NCBI GenBank assembly: GCA_034211175.1
Contig: JAXHUH010000302.1
Coordinates: 1-22,184 of the forward strand
DNA: 22,184 bases
From: JAXHUH01 sp034211175
GTDB lineage: Bacteria > Actinomycetota > Acidimicrobiia > Acidimicrobiales > CAIXPF01
Direction: 5' to 3'
The position numbers and the translations under genes were made by a program. Of this stretch, positions 9,055 to 16,057 are shown piece by piece. The notes below the pieces were generated by a model, which did no database searches, had not been told where the DNA came from, and was given only the letters and a program-made list of their open reading frames with translations. Every line of letters starts with the position of its first letter. Position 1 is the first letter of the stretch.

Positions 9055-9061
9055 TACCCTA
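9055..9061. promoter_or_regulatory. Candidate bidirectional -10 element between synthetase and starter-unit operon
   Basis: The heptamer TACCCTA reads TACCCT (TANNNT) on the plus strand and TAGGGT on the minus strand, so a single site could serve as -10 for both divergent transcripts. It would give leaders of roughly 90 nt for the dehydrogenase start at 9157 and roughly 70 nt for the synthetase start at 8977. No good -35 hexamer is visible on either side. The call rests on position and short-motif match only. Confidence 0.35.
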
Positions 9062-9156
9062 CCGACGGCCGGTCAGGGATCGTGAGGTCGCGACCGGCGG
9101 CCGGGAAGCGCAGGACCGGCGCCCGGCGGGCGCGACGAACAGGGCGGGAGCGGAAG

Positions 9157-10374
9157 GTGGTCGACGACGAACGACGTGGCGGTGCGTCCTCCGATGTTCC
9201 CGCCGGCGCCACGGCGTTCGAGGCGATGCTCGACCTCGCGCACCCGCTGAAGGTCGAAGCCGCGGCATGGGCGGCGACGGAGCTGCCCGGCGCGGGCAGC
9301 GGGATCGACCGCGACGTCTGGCGGCGGGCCGCGACATGGGGCGTGCAGGGCCTGCTCGTGCCGACGGCGCTCGGCGGTGGGGCTCGCAGCATCAGCGAGG
9401 CACTGCTCGTCTTCGAGGGCCTCGGCCTCGGCTGCGTCGACAACGGGGTCGTGTTCGCGCTCGCGTCGCAGGTCTTCGCCATGCAACGGGCGTTGACGTC
9501 GGCCGGTTCGCCGGCGCAGCTCGAGCGGTGGCTGCGGCCGCTCGTCGCCGGGGAGCTGATCGGCTCCTTCGCCATGTCCGAGCCCGACGCGGGTTCGGAC
9601 ACGGCGTCGATCACGACGACCGCGACCGCGCTCGACGACGGCGGCTACCGCCTCGACGGGGTGAAGAGCTGGGTCACGCTCGGCCCGATCTGCGACGTCG
9701 TGATCGTGTTCGCCACGACCGACCCGGCGAAGGGTCGCTGGGGCATCACCGCGTTCGTCCTCGACGCGAACAGCCCGGGCCTGCGGCGCGGGCCGGTCGT
9801 GGCCAAGATGGGCCTCGGCACGTGCCCGTTCGGCACCCTCGAGCTCGACGGAGTGGTCGTCGGGCCCGATGCCGTGCTCGGCGCGGTCGGCGCCGGCGCC
9901 GCCATCTTCGCCGACGCCGTCGAGTCGGAGCGTGCCTACCTCTACGCCGCCCCGCTGGGCGCCATGGAGCGCGTGATCGACGCATCGATCCGCCGTGCCC
10001 GGGAGCGGCGGCAGTTCGGGGCACCGATCGGCACCTTCCAGGCGGTGTCCCACCGCATCGTCGAGATGAAGCTTCGTCACGAGGCGGCGCGGCTGCTCGT
10101 CTACAAGGCCGCCGCGCTCGCCGAGCGGGGCGAGAGCGTCGCGGTGGCGGCCGCGCTGGCCAAGTTGCAGACGTCGGAGATGTCGGTAGTCTCGGCGCTG
10201 GACGCGATCCGCATTCATGGCGCCGAGGGCTACACCGAGGCGGCGGGGGTCGAAGCGGAACTGCGGGACGCGATCGGCGGGTTGGCGTTCTCGGGGACCT
10301 CGGACATCCAACGGAACCTCGTCGCGCGCCTGCTGGGCGTGGACCGGCCGGCGCGGCGTCGGGCTCGGGGCTGA
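9157..10374 (+). CDS. Acyl-CoA dehydrogenase family flavoenzyme, probable aminoacyl-PCP (prolyl) dehydrogenase
   Basis: A 405-aa FAD-dependent dehydrogenase. Family signature FAMSEPDAGSD lies at 138-148 and RRQFGAPIGTFQ at 284-295. The usual catalytic Glu of the MCAD type (YEGTS) is replaced by Ser379 (FSGTS), but Glu258 in SERAYLYAAPLG sits immediately before a conserved Arg, the base position of isovaleryl-CoA and long-chain dehydrogenases and, as I recall, of prolyl-PCP oxidases such as PltE and AnaB. I chose GTG 9157 because GGGAG at 9146-9150 stands 6 nt upstream. An in-frame GTG at 9082 would add 25 Arg-rich residues unlike the family and has a poor binding site. First gene of an operon with a cyclodeaminase, an A domain and a PCP, so an aminoacyl thioester on the PCP is the likely substrate rather than a fatty acyl-CoA. 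That role is inferred from context. Confidence 0.88.
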   Translation: MVDDERRGGASSDVPAGATAFEAMLDLAHPLKVEAAAWAATELPGAGSGIDRDVWRRAATWGVQGLLVPTALGGGARSISEALLVFEGLGLGCVDNGVVFALASQVFAMQRALTSAGSPAQLERWLRPLVAGELIGSFAMSEPDAGSDTASITTTATALDDGGYRLDGVKSWVTLGPICDVVIVFATTDPAKGRWGITAFVLDANSPGLRRGPVVAKMGLGTCPFGTLELDGVVVGPDAVLGAVGAGAAIFADAVESERAYLYAAPLGAMERVIDASIRRARERRQFGAPIGTFQAVSHRIVEMKLRHEAARLLVYKAAALAERGESVAVAAALAKLQTSEMSVVSALDAIRIHGAEGYTEAAGVEAELRDAIGGLAFSGTSDIQRNLVARLLGVDRPARRRARG

Positions 10375-10459
10375 GGGCACGGCAGCCGGTCGAATCCGGG
10401 GGCCGCTCGGCTCCGTAGAAGGAGTTGGCGGAAGCAGCGGGCAGGGCGGTGCGGTGGAC

Positions 10460-11509
10460 ATGAACGGCGGGATGCGGGTGGTCCGGGCCGACGACGTGGC
10501 ACGGCTCGTACGCCACCACGGTGTCGACGTCGTGCTCGACGAGCTGATCGGGCGGCTGACCGACGCGTTGGCCGCGCACGAACCGACCAAGGTGCGGACT
10601 CCGGCGCGTGCCGGGTTCCACTACGAGCTCCCGACGGCCGGGCTGATCGAGTGGATGCCGGCCATGGACCTCGGGCGGGTGGTGGCGGTCAAGACCGTCG
10701 GGTACCACCCGACCAACCCGACCGAGCGGGCGCTGCCGACGGTGATGTCGTCGACCAGCCTCTACGACACCGGTACCGGAAGGCTCCTCGCGGTCGTCGA
10801 CTCGACCCTGCTCACGGCGCTGCGGACGGGCGCGGCCTCGGCGGTCGCCACCGACGTCCTCGCCCGGCCCGGCCCGGTCGTCGTCGGCCTCATGGGGTGC
10901 GGGGCCCAGGCGGTCACCCAGCTCCACGGCATCGCCCGCGTACGCCCCGTCGAGCGGGTCCTGGCCGTCGACGCCGATGCCACGGTCGCCGCGTCGTTCG
11001 CCCGTCGGGTCGCGTTCATCGACCGGCCGATCGAGATCGTGGCGCCGGCCGACCGGTCCCGCGTGCTCTCGGAGTCCGACGTCGTGTGCACGGCCACCTC
11101 GGTCGACGTGGACGCCGGCCCGGTCCTCGACGACGGCGAGCACCACGAGTGGCTCCACATCAACGCCGTCGGCTCCGACTTCCCCGGCAAGCGGGAGCTG
11201 CCCGGCCCGCTGCTGGACCGCAGCGTCGTGTGCCCCGACCTGCTCGAGCAGTGCGTGGTCGAGGGTGAGCTCCAGGGGACCCGCCCGGAGAACATCGGGC
11301 CCGACCTGGCCACGCTCGTCCAGCAGCGGGCCCGCTACGAGGAGCTGCGCTCGCGGCTGACCGTGTTCGACTCGACCGGCTGGGCGCTCGAGGACCTGGT
11401 CGCCGCGGAGCTGGCGCTCGACCTCGCCGGCGACCTGGGGCTCGGCATGACGGTGGCGCTCCACGACGTCGGCGACCAGCCCCACGACCCCTACCTCGCG
11501 ATCCGATGA
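10460..11509 (+). CDS. Ornithine cyclodeaminase / mu-crystallin family enzyme
   Basis: 349 aa, the usual family length. The NAD-binding segment is GLMGCGAQA (143-151) with Asp171 closing the second strand. Residues matching the active site of Pseudomonas ornithine cyclodeaminase by motif: Glu64 in EWMP, Lys78 in VKTVGY, Arg122 in TALRTGAASA, and Asp240 in NAVGSDFPGKREL, the Asp thought to act in deamination and cyclisation. Its retention favours a true cyclodeaminase (L-ornithine to L-proline plus ammonia, or L-lysine to pipecolate as in RapL) over the alanine dehydrogenase or SbnB branches. The start is uncertain: GTG 10454, ATG 10460 and ATG 10472 are all in frame, with AGGGCGG at 10443-10449 as the only nearby binding site. 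The stop overlaps the next start in ATGA, so translation is probably coupled to the A-domain gene, suggesting it feeds that enzyme its substrate. Confidence 0.88.
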   Translation: MNGGMRVVRADDVARLVRHHGVDVVLDELIGRLTDALAAHEPTKVRTPARAGFHYELPTAGLIEWMPAMDLGRVVAVKTVGYHPTNPTERALPTVMSSTSLYDTGTGRLLAVVDSTLLTALRTGAASAVATDVLARPGPVVVGLMGCGAQAVTQLHGIARVRPVERVLAVDADATVAASFARRVAFIDRPIEIVAPADRSRVLSESDVVCTATSVDVDAGPVLDDGEHHEWLHINAVGSDFPGKRELPGPLLDRSVVCPDLLEQCVVEGELQGTRPENIGPDLATLVQQRARYEELRSRLTVFDSTGWALEDLVAAELALDLAGDLGLGMTVALHDVGDQPHDPYLAIR

Positions 11510-13170
11510 GCCCTGCCTCGACCGTGTCGGCGGTGTCCGGTCCGTACCTCCTGTCCCAGCTGGTCGTGGCCGGTGCCGAGCGGGACCCGGGTGCGTCGGC
11601 CGTGCGCTCCGGCGACGAGGAGCTGACCTACGGCGAGCTCGCGGCACGGACCGAGGCCCTCGCGGCCACGCTCCAGGGCCTGGGCGTGCGGCCCGGTGAC
11701 CGGGTCGGGCTGTACCTCCACAAGTCGGTGGCCGCGTTCGTGGCGATCCACGGCGTGCTCCGGGCCGGTGCCGCCTACGTGCCGATCGACCCGTTCGCGC
11801 CGCCCGGGCTCGTCGCCGACATCACCGCCGACTGCGGGATCGAGGTGCTGGTCAGCGAGTCGCGTCAGCGGCGCAACCTCACCAACCTGGCCGCGCGTCC
11901 GGACGGCGCCGAACCGCTGCGGGCCGTGGTCGGCCTCGACGGGCCGCTCGACGGGCTCGAGACGGTCGGCCCCGACACCGTGGCCGGGGCCTCGGGCGGG
12001 CTCGTGGCGCCCCGGGTGCTCTCGGACGACATCGCCTACGTGATGTACACGTCGGGCTCGACGGGACGGCCGAAGGGCATCGTCCACACCCACCGCAGCG
12101 GGCTGCGCTACGCCCAGCAGGCGGTCGAGGTCTACGGGGTCCGCCCGTCGGACCGGCTGGCCAACTCGGCGCCGTTCCACTTCGACATCTCGACGTTCGA
12201 GGTGCTGGCCGGGCCGCTGGCGGGTGCGTCGACGCTGGTGATCCCCGAGCCGTACCTCAAGATGCCGGCCAGCCTGTCCCAGCTCCTGGCCGACGACCGC
12301 TCGACGTTCTGGTACTCCGTGCCGTTCCTGCTCGCTGAGCTGTGGGCCCGGGGCGCGCTGGCCGAGCGGGACCTGTCGGGCCTGCGGTGGGTGCTCTTCG
12401 GGGGCGAGGTCATGGCTCCCGACGTGCTCGCCGGGCTGATGGGGCTCTGGCCCGGGGCACGGTTCTCGAACTCCTACGGCCCGGCCGAGGTGAACCAGTG
12501 CACGTTCCACCATGTCGCCGAGGTGCCGGCGGCGGGGGAGGGGGTGCCGATCGGCCGGCCGTTGCCCGACGTCGACCTGCTGGTCGTCGATCCCGACGCC
12601 GAGCCGGGCGAGCCGCTCACGCAGGCCGCTTCGGCCGGTGCGGTCGCCGACGGTGAGGTCGGCCAGCTGCTCGTGCGGTGCTCGACGATGATGGACCGCT
12701 ACTGGGCCCGCGACGACCTGACCACCCGGGCGTTCGTCCACCTGCCCCTTCCCGGCGGTGGGCTCGCCCGGTGGTACGCCACCGGTGACCTGGTCCGCCG
12801 CCGGCCGGACGGGGAGCTCGAGTTCGTCGGCCGGCGCGACAACCAGGTCAAGGTGCGGGGCAACCGGGTCGAGCTCGAATCGGTCGAGGCCGTCCTGGCC
12901 GCCCAGCCCGGCGTGGAGCACGCGGTCGCCGGGGTCGTCGACGCCGACGGCAACCAGGTCCTCGCCGCGGCCGTGGTGCCGTCGGGCGACGAGCCGGTCG
13001 ACACCGCCGCCCTCCTCGCCGCTGCCTCCGCAGCGCTGCCGCCCTATGCGGTCCCGCACCGGCTCGTCACGGTAGAGGACCTCCCGTTCACCGCGAGCGG
13101 CAAGCTGGACCGTCGCGCCCTGCGCGCCCGGCTGGCCGAGCGCCTCGACACCACAGGAGCACACCCATGA
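11506..13170 (+). CDS. Stand-alone adenylation enzyme, probably proline-type (PltF/AnaC-like role)
   Basis: 554 aa with only an adenylation domain and no fused carrier. Core motifs: A3 YTSGSTGRPKG (181-191), A5 NSYGPAE (322-328), A7 YATGDL (424-429), A8 GRRDNQVKVRGNRVE (442-456), A10 Lys533 in SGKLD. The specificity residues by alignment to GrsA are D227 I228 F231 Y270 L297 G299 S323 Q331 C332 K533 (DIFYLGSQCK). This shares D, Y, L, C and K with the proline code I recall for PltF and RedM (DLLYLALVCK), so it is a partial match. The enzyme would form an aminoacyl-AMP and load the carrier encoded immediately downstream. It is joined by ATGA overlaps to the cyclodeaminase gene before it and the PCP gene after it. 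Proline is the best guess; pipecolate or another small amino acid is possible. Confidence 0.93.
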   Translation: MSPASTVSAVSGPYLLSQLVVAGAERDPGASAVRSGDEELTYGELAARTEALAATLQGLGVRPGDRVGLYLHKSVAAFVAIHGVLRAGAAYVPIDPFAPPGLVADITADCGIEVLVSESRQRRNLTNLAARPDGAEPLRAVVGLDGPLDGLETVGPDTVAGASGGLVAPRVLSDDIAYVMYTSGSTGRPKGIVHTHRSGLRYAQQAVEVYGVRPSDRLANSAPFHFDISTFEVLAGPLAGASTLVIPEPYLKMPASLSQLLADDRSTFWYSVPFLLAELWARGALAERDLSGLRWVLFGGEVMAPDVLAGLMGLWPGARFSNSYGPAEVNQCTFHHVAEVPAAGEGVPIGRPLPDVDLLVVDPDAEPGEPLTQAASAGAVADGEVGQLLVRCSTMMDRYWARDDLTTRAFVHLPLPGGGLARWYATGDLVRRRPDGELEFVGRRDNQVKVRGNRVELESVEAVLAAQPGVEHAVAGVVDADGNQVLAAAVVPSGDEPVDTAALLAAASAALPPYAVPHRLVTVEDLPFTASGKLDRRALRARLAERLDTTGAHP

Positions 13171-13433
13171 GTGCGCCCCCGTCCCCCCTGGCCGCCGACC
13201 TCGTGAAGCTGATCGCCGACGAGGTCGCCGTCCACGACGAGGAGCCGGTCGAGACCGACACCGACCTGCTGCTCACCGGCCTGGTCGACTCCCTCGGCGT
13301 CATCCAGATCGTCGGCTGGCTCGAGGACCGCCTCGGCATCACCATCGAGCCCGCCGACGTCACCCTCGATCACTTCCAGACCGTCGAGCGCATGGTCACC
13401 TACGTCACCACCCGCCACGGCGTCGACGCGTAG
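13167..13433 (+). CDS. Free-standing peptidyl carrier protein
   Basis: An 88-aa discrete carrier protein. The phosphopantetheine site is Ser42 in GLVDSLGVIQ, followed by the expected amphipathic second helix and an acidic surface (EVAVHDEEPVETDTD). The length and the DSL motif match PltL/AnaD-type carriers, which hold proline while it is oxidised. The ATG overlaps the stop of the adenylation gene in ATGA, and AGGAG at 13155-13159 stands 7 nt upstream. Together with the upstream adenylation enzyme and dehydrogenase it forms a complete loading-and-oxidation set. The loaded group would then pass to the first condensation domain of the divergent synthetase. The synthetase begins with C, so it needs such a donor. 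Confidence 0.93.
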   Translation: MSAPPSPLAADLVKLIADEVAVHDEEPVETDTDLLLTGLVDSLGVIQIVGWLEDRLGITIEPADVTLDHFQTVERMVTYVTTRHGVDA

Positions 13434-13546
13434 CCGACCAAGGGTGGCCGACGCAGACGCACGCGGCGAGGAGTCGACCGAAATCCGATCAGCATGAACG
13501 GCATTCGTTGCCTTCGGGACGACGGTGTTGGTGAACAGGGGTGAAG

Positions 13547-13552
13547 TAGCGT
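13547..13552 (+). promoter_or_regulatory. -10 box (TAGCGT) of a probable leaderless transcript
   Basis: TAGCGT matches TANNNT and ends 6 nt before the ATG at 13559, the spacing expected when transcription begins at the start codon. The nearest purine-rich stretch (AGGGGTGAAG, 13537-13546) is too far upstream and would not be in the transcript. The rest of the intergenic stretch 13434-13558 shows no clear terminator or other element. Confidence 0.5.
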
Positions 13553-13558
13553 TCCGCC

Positions 13559-14554
13559 ATGGCGCCCGAACCCCCGTCGGATGCTCCGGTACTGCCGTCC
13601 GCCGCGTCCCCGTCCCGCCTGTTGTGCTGCTCCGGGGCCGATGACCCCCGGCTGCCCGATGTCGTCGCCGCGGTGCGGGCGCTGGAGCCGGCGGGGGAGT
13701 TCGAGGCCAAGCGCGAGCGGGTCGTCGCCGGGGTCCCGGCCGACCTCGGCCGCACGATCCGGGAGGGGTTCCGGGTCGAGCCGATCAATGCCGGCGGGGT
13801 CCGGGCCGAGCTGATCGTGCCGCCCGGTGCGCGCTCGCCGGGGATGCTCGTCTGCTTCCACGGCGGCGGCTACGTCGTGTGCACCGCCGGCACCCACCGG
13901 CGCCGCTTCGCCCACATGGCCGCGGCCGCCGGGTGCCTCGCCCTCAACGTCGACTACCGCCTCGCCCCCGAGCACCCGTTCCCGGCCGCCATCGAGGACG
14001 CCGTCGCCGCCGTGCGGTGGGCCGCGACCCGCGGCCCGGTCGTCGTGCTCGGCGACTCGGCCGGCGGCGGCCTGGCGCTGGCCGCCGGGCTCGCCCTCGC
14101 CGACGATGCCGATGCCCGGCCCGCCGGGGTCGTCGCCATCTCGCCGTGGAGCGACCTGACCCTCGCCGGGCGGTCCCACATCGAGCGGCGCGACCGAGAC
14201 CCGTTCGCCCACATCGACGACCTGCCCGCCTACGTCGAGTGCTACCTCGGCGGTGCGACGCCACCGACCGACCCGCTCGCCTCGCCGCTGTTCGGCGACT
14301 TCTCGGGCTACCCGCCGCTGCTCGTCCAGGTCGGCTCCGAGGAGACGATGTACGACGACGCGCTGCTCGTCGCGGAGAAGGCGGCCTGCCAGGGCGCGGA
14401 CGTGACGTTCGAGGAGTGGGAGGGCATGTTCCACACCTGGCACGCCCACGTCGGCGGCCTCACCGGCGCCGACGACGCCATCGCCTCGATCGGACGGTTC
14501 GTCGCCGATCACCTGGCACCGCAACCGCGCAACGGGCGGGCCCGCACCAACTGA
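13559..14554 (+). CDS. Alpha/beta hydrolase of the hormone-sensitive-lipase (HSL) esterase family
   Basis: 331 aa. The oxyanion-hole motif HGGGY is at 101-105 and the nucleophile elbow GDSAGG at 165-170 (Ser167), both diagnostic of the HSL family. The acid lies in the segment SEETMYDD (260-267) and the histidine is probably His292 in GMFHTWH. The first 45 residues are poorly conserved in type, with no signal peptide, so a cytoplasmic carboxylesterase is likely. The substrate cannot be read from the sequence. It lies 125 bp downstream of the PCP gene in the same direction but has its own probable leaderless promoter, so it may or may not belong to the peptide pathway. A deacylating or ester-cleaving tailoring role is possible but unsupported. 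Confidence 0.9.
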   Translation: MAPEPPSDAPVLPSAASPSRLLCCSGADDPRLPDVVAAVRALEPAGEFEAKRERVVAGVPADLGRTIREGFRVEPINAGGVRAELIVPPGARSPGMLVCFHGGGYVVCTAGTHRRRFAHMAAAAGCLALNVDYRLAPEHPFPAAIEDAVAAVRWAATRGPVVVLGDSAGGGLALAAGLALADDADARPAGVVAISPWSDLTLAGRSHIERRDRDPFAHIDDLPAYVECYLGGATPPTDPLASPLFGDFSGYPPLLVQVGSEETMYDDALLVAEKAACQGADVTFEEWEGMFHTWHAHVGGLTGADDAIASIGRFVADHLAPQPRNGRARTN

Positions 14555-14604
14555 GCCGGCGAACGAGCTCGCGCCCGGCCTCCCGCAACCATCGGGTACG
14601 GAGC

Positions 14605-14610
14605 TAACGT
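14605..14610 (+). promoter_or_regulatory. -10 box (TAACGT) of a probable leaderless transcript
   Basis: TAACGT ends 8 nt before the ATG at 14619 in the 64-bp gap after the esterase gene. There is no purine-rich binding site between it and the start codon, which favours leaderless initiation. It is nearly identical to the boxes at 13547 and 15065. Confidence 0.5.
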
Positions 14611-14618
14611 CGGTCCGG

Positions 14619-15008
14619 ATGCGCATCATCGAGCTGATCGCCGACCGCCGCATCCGCGAAGCGCAGGCGGAGGGCTACTTCGACGACCTCGCCATGCACG
14701 GCCAACCCATCCCGGACCTCGACCGTCATCGCGAGTCCGGCTGGTGGGCGAAGCGCACGGTGGAGCGCCATCGCGACACCGACAAGGCCGACGACCTGCG
14801 GGCCCACATCAAGGCCACCCTCACCGCGGCGTGGCGCCTCGAGCGTGAGGCCGAGGTCCGCACCGTGGTCGCGGCGCTCAACGAGCGCATCGCCACCTAC
14901 AACCGGTGGACCACCGTCGAGCAGCTGGACCCGCTCGATCCCGCCGACATCGCCCGCCGTTGGCGCGAGCTGCGCACGTACTTCCGCGACCGCCGCGCCG
15001 CGGGCTGA
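14619..15008 (+). CDS. DUF1992 (DnaJC28-like conserved domain) protein
   Basis: 129 aa, charged and helical. The opening IADRRIREAQAEGYFDDL followed by GQPIPDLD is the characteristic start of the DUF1992 family (IAERKIREA.EEGEFDNL, GKGKPL), and LNERIATYN at 87-95 matches its C-terminal helix. The domain occurs in bacterial stand-alone proteins and in DnaJ homolog subfamily C member 28. Its function is unknown, and no J-domain is present here. It has no signal peptide or membrane helix. It is flanked by leaderless-promoter boxes on both sides, so it is probably transcribed alone. I see no functional link with its neighbours. Confidence 0.85.
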   Translation: MRIIELIADRRIREAQAEGYFDDLAMHGQPIPDLDRHRESGWWAKRTVERHRDTDKADDLRAHIKATLTAAWRLEREAEVRTVVAALNERIATYNRWTTVEQLDPLDPADIARRWRELRTYFRDRRAAG

Positions 15009-15064
15009 GCGCCACCGACGCTCCGGCGCCGGGTGACGATCTGCGTCGGGCGCCGGCCGATCGG

Positions 15065-15070
15065 TAGCGT
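15065..15070 (+). promoter_or_regulatory. -10 box (TAGCGT) of a probable leaderless transcript
   Basis: TAGCGT ends 8 nt before the GTG at 15079. Sequence and spacing repeat those at 13547 and 14605. Just upstream, CCGGCGCC (15023-15030) and GGCGCCGG (15049-15056) could pair, but no T-tract follows. Confidence 0.5.
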
Positions 15071-15078
15071 CCCGGGCC

Positions 15079-15909
15079 GTGCGCCTCGGCATCCACCTCC
15101 CGCAGTACGGCCGCGCCGCCGGCCCCGACGCGATCCGCCGCGTCGCGGTCGAGGCCGAGGGCCTCGGCTTCGACGCCGTCTGGGTCAGCGACCACGTCGT
15201 CCAGCCCGCCGGCCAGGGCTACCCGTCGCCCTACCTCTACGAGCCGTTCCTCACGCTCGGCTGGGCCGCGGCGGCGACCGAGCGGGTCGGGCTCGGCACC
15301 AGCGTGCTCGTGCTGCCCCAGTACCACCCGCTCGCGCTGGCCAACTCCCTGGCCAGCCTCGACGCACTGTCCGGCGGGCGGCTGACGATCGCCGCCGGGG
15401 TCGGCTGGTCGGAGGGGGAGTTCGCCGCGCTCGACCAGAGCTTCGGTGACCGGGGCCGGCGGACCGACGAGATCCTCGACATCCTCCGCGCCGCGTGGAC
15501 CGACGACCCGGTCAGCCACGACGGGCCCGCGTACGCATTCGAACCGATGCGGGTCCTGCCCCAGCCGGCGCACCCGATCCCGATCTGGATCGGCGGGGGC
15601 AGCGAACCGGCCTACCGGCGGGCGGTGGCCAAGGGCGACGGGTTCCACGCCATCGGGCGCACGCCCGAGGAGCTGGCGCCGATCGTCGCCCGCATCCGGG
15701 CCGAGCGCCCCGGCGACGACTTCGTCATCTCGCTGCGGACCGGCTGGGACCCCCAGGGGATGGACCACGGGCGCATCCGTGACGAACGGGCCGCCTACGC
15801 CGAGATCGGCGTCGAGTACGTCGTGTCCGCCCCGTGGCGCACCGACGCCGACGCCTGGATCGAGTCGATGCGCCAGCTCGTCGACCTCGTCGAGCCCGAC
15901 ACCCCCTGA
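15079..15909 (+). CDS. LLM-class (luciferase-like) F420-dependent oxidoreductase
   Basis: 276 aa. The N-terminal strand MRLGIHLPQYG, the VWVSDHVV segment (residues 34-41), LGTSVLVLPQYHP (73-85) and the LTIAAGVGWSEGEF region (105-118) are typical of bacterial luciferase-like TIM-barrel monooxygenases and reductases that use coenzyme F420 in actinobacteria. WIGGGSEPAYRRA (residues 170-182) is the usual C-terminal cofactor-phosphate-binding region. FMN instead of F420 cannot be excluded from sequence. The substrate is unknown. Translation starts at GTG 15079, directly behind a leaderless-type box. The gene converges on the azlCD pair across the repeat-rich stretch 15910-16128. It could act on the peptide product, but separate transcription argues against assuming this. 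Confidence 0.9.
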   Translation: MRLGIHLPQYGRAAGPDAIRRVAVEAEGLGFDAVWVSDHVVQPAGQGYPSPYLYEPFLTLGWAAAATERVGLGTSVLVLPQYHPLALANSLASLDALSGGRLTIAAGVGWSEGEFAALDQSFGDRGRRTDEILDILRAAWTDDPVSHDGPAYAFEPMRVLPQPAHPIPIWIGGGSEPAYRRAVAKGDGFHAIGRTPEELAPIVARIRAERPGDDFVISLRTGWDPQGMDHGRIRDERAAYAEIGVEYVVSAPWRTDADAWIESMRQLVDLVEPDTP

Positions 15910-15913
15910 CCCA

Positions 15914-15953
15914 CGATCACGTCCGCGCAGGGGCCCCGCGATCACGTCCGCGC
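15914..15953 (+). repeat. Two direct copies of a 15-bp repeat around a GGGGCCCC palindrome
   Basis: CGATCACGTCCGCGC occurs at 15914-15928 and again at 15939-15953, exact copies with a 25-bp period. Between them GGGGCCCC (15930-15937) is self-complementary. The pair starts 5 bases after the oxidoreductase stop codon. The role is unknown; a short duplication or a protein-binding pair is possible. Confidence 0.8.
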
Positions 15954-15997
15954 CGGCCCCCCGGGTCGCCGCTCCCCGTGGCGAACCCCTCACCCCA

Positions 15998-16057
15998 AAC
16001 CCGTTCTGGACCCCACAGAGTGCCACCGGTGGCATTCGGCGCGGTCCAGAACGGGTT
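15998..16057. repeat. Nested inverted repeat: 15-bp arms enclosing a 14-bp palindrome
   Basis: AACCCGTTCTGGACC (15998-16012) is exactly complementary to GGTCCAGAACGGGTT (16043-16057). The 30-bp loop contains TGCCACCGGTGGCA (16021-16034), a perfect palindrome, so a cruciform or branched RNA fold is possible on either strand. It lies between two convergent genes, where a bidirectional terminator or transcription-collision element would be expected, although no T-tract follows either arm. Confidence 0.85.

Noticed and set aside
9082..9156. A 25-residue N-terminal extension of the dehydrogenase from GTG 9082
   Set aside because: It is Arg-rich and unlike the family, with a binding site too close to the start; GTG 9157 has GGGAG at 6 nt.
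10217..10459. Upstream extension of the cyclodeaminase into the dehydrogenase gene
   Set aside because: It would overlap the dehydrogenase by 158 bases and encode Arg-rich sequence; the family fold starts near 10460-10472.
9746..11647. Long minus-strand frames opposite the dehydrogenase and cyclodeaminase genes
   Set aside because: Compositionally biased products without domains; the plus-strand frames contain clear FAD and NAD enzyme motifs.
15023..15056. Possible terminator hairpin CCGGCGCC / GGCGCCGG between the DUF1992 and oxidoreductase genes
   Set aside because: There is an 18-nt loop, each arm is itself near-palindromic, and no T-tract follows; such pairs arise easily at this GC content.
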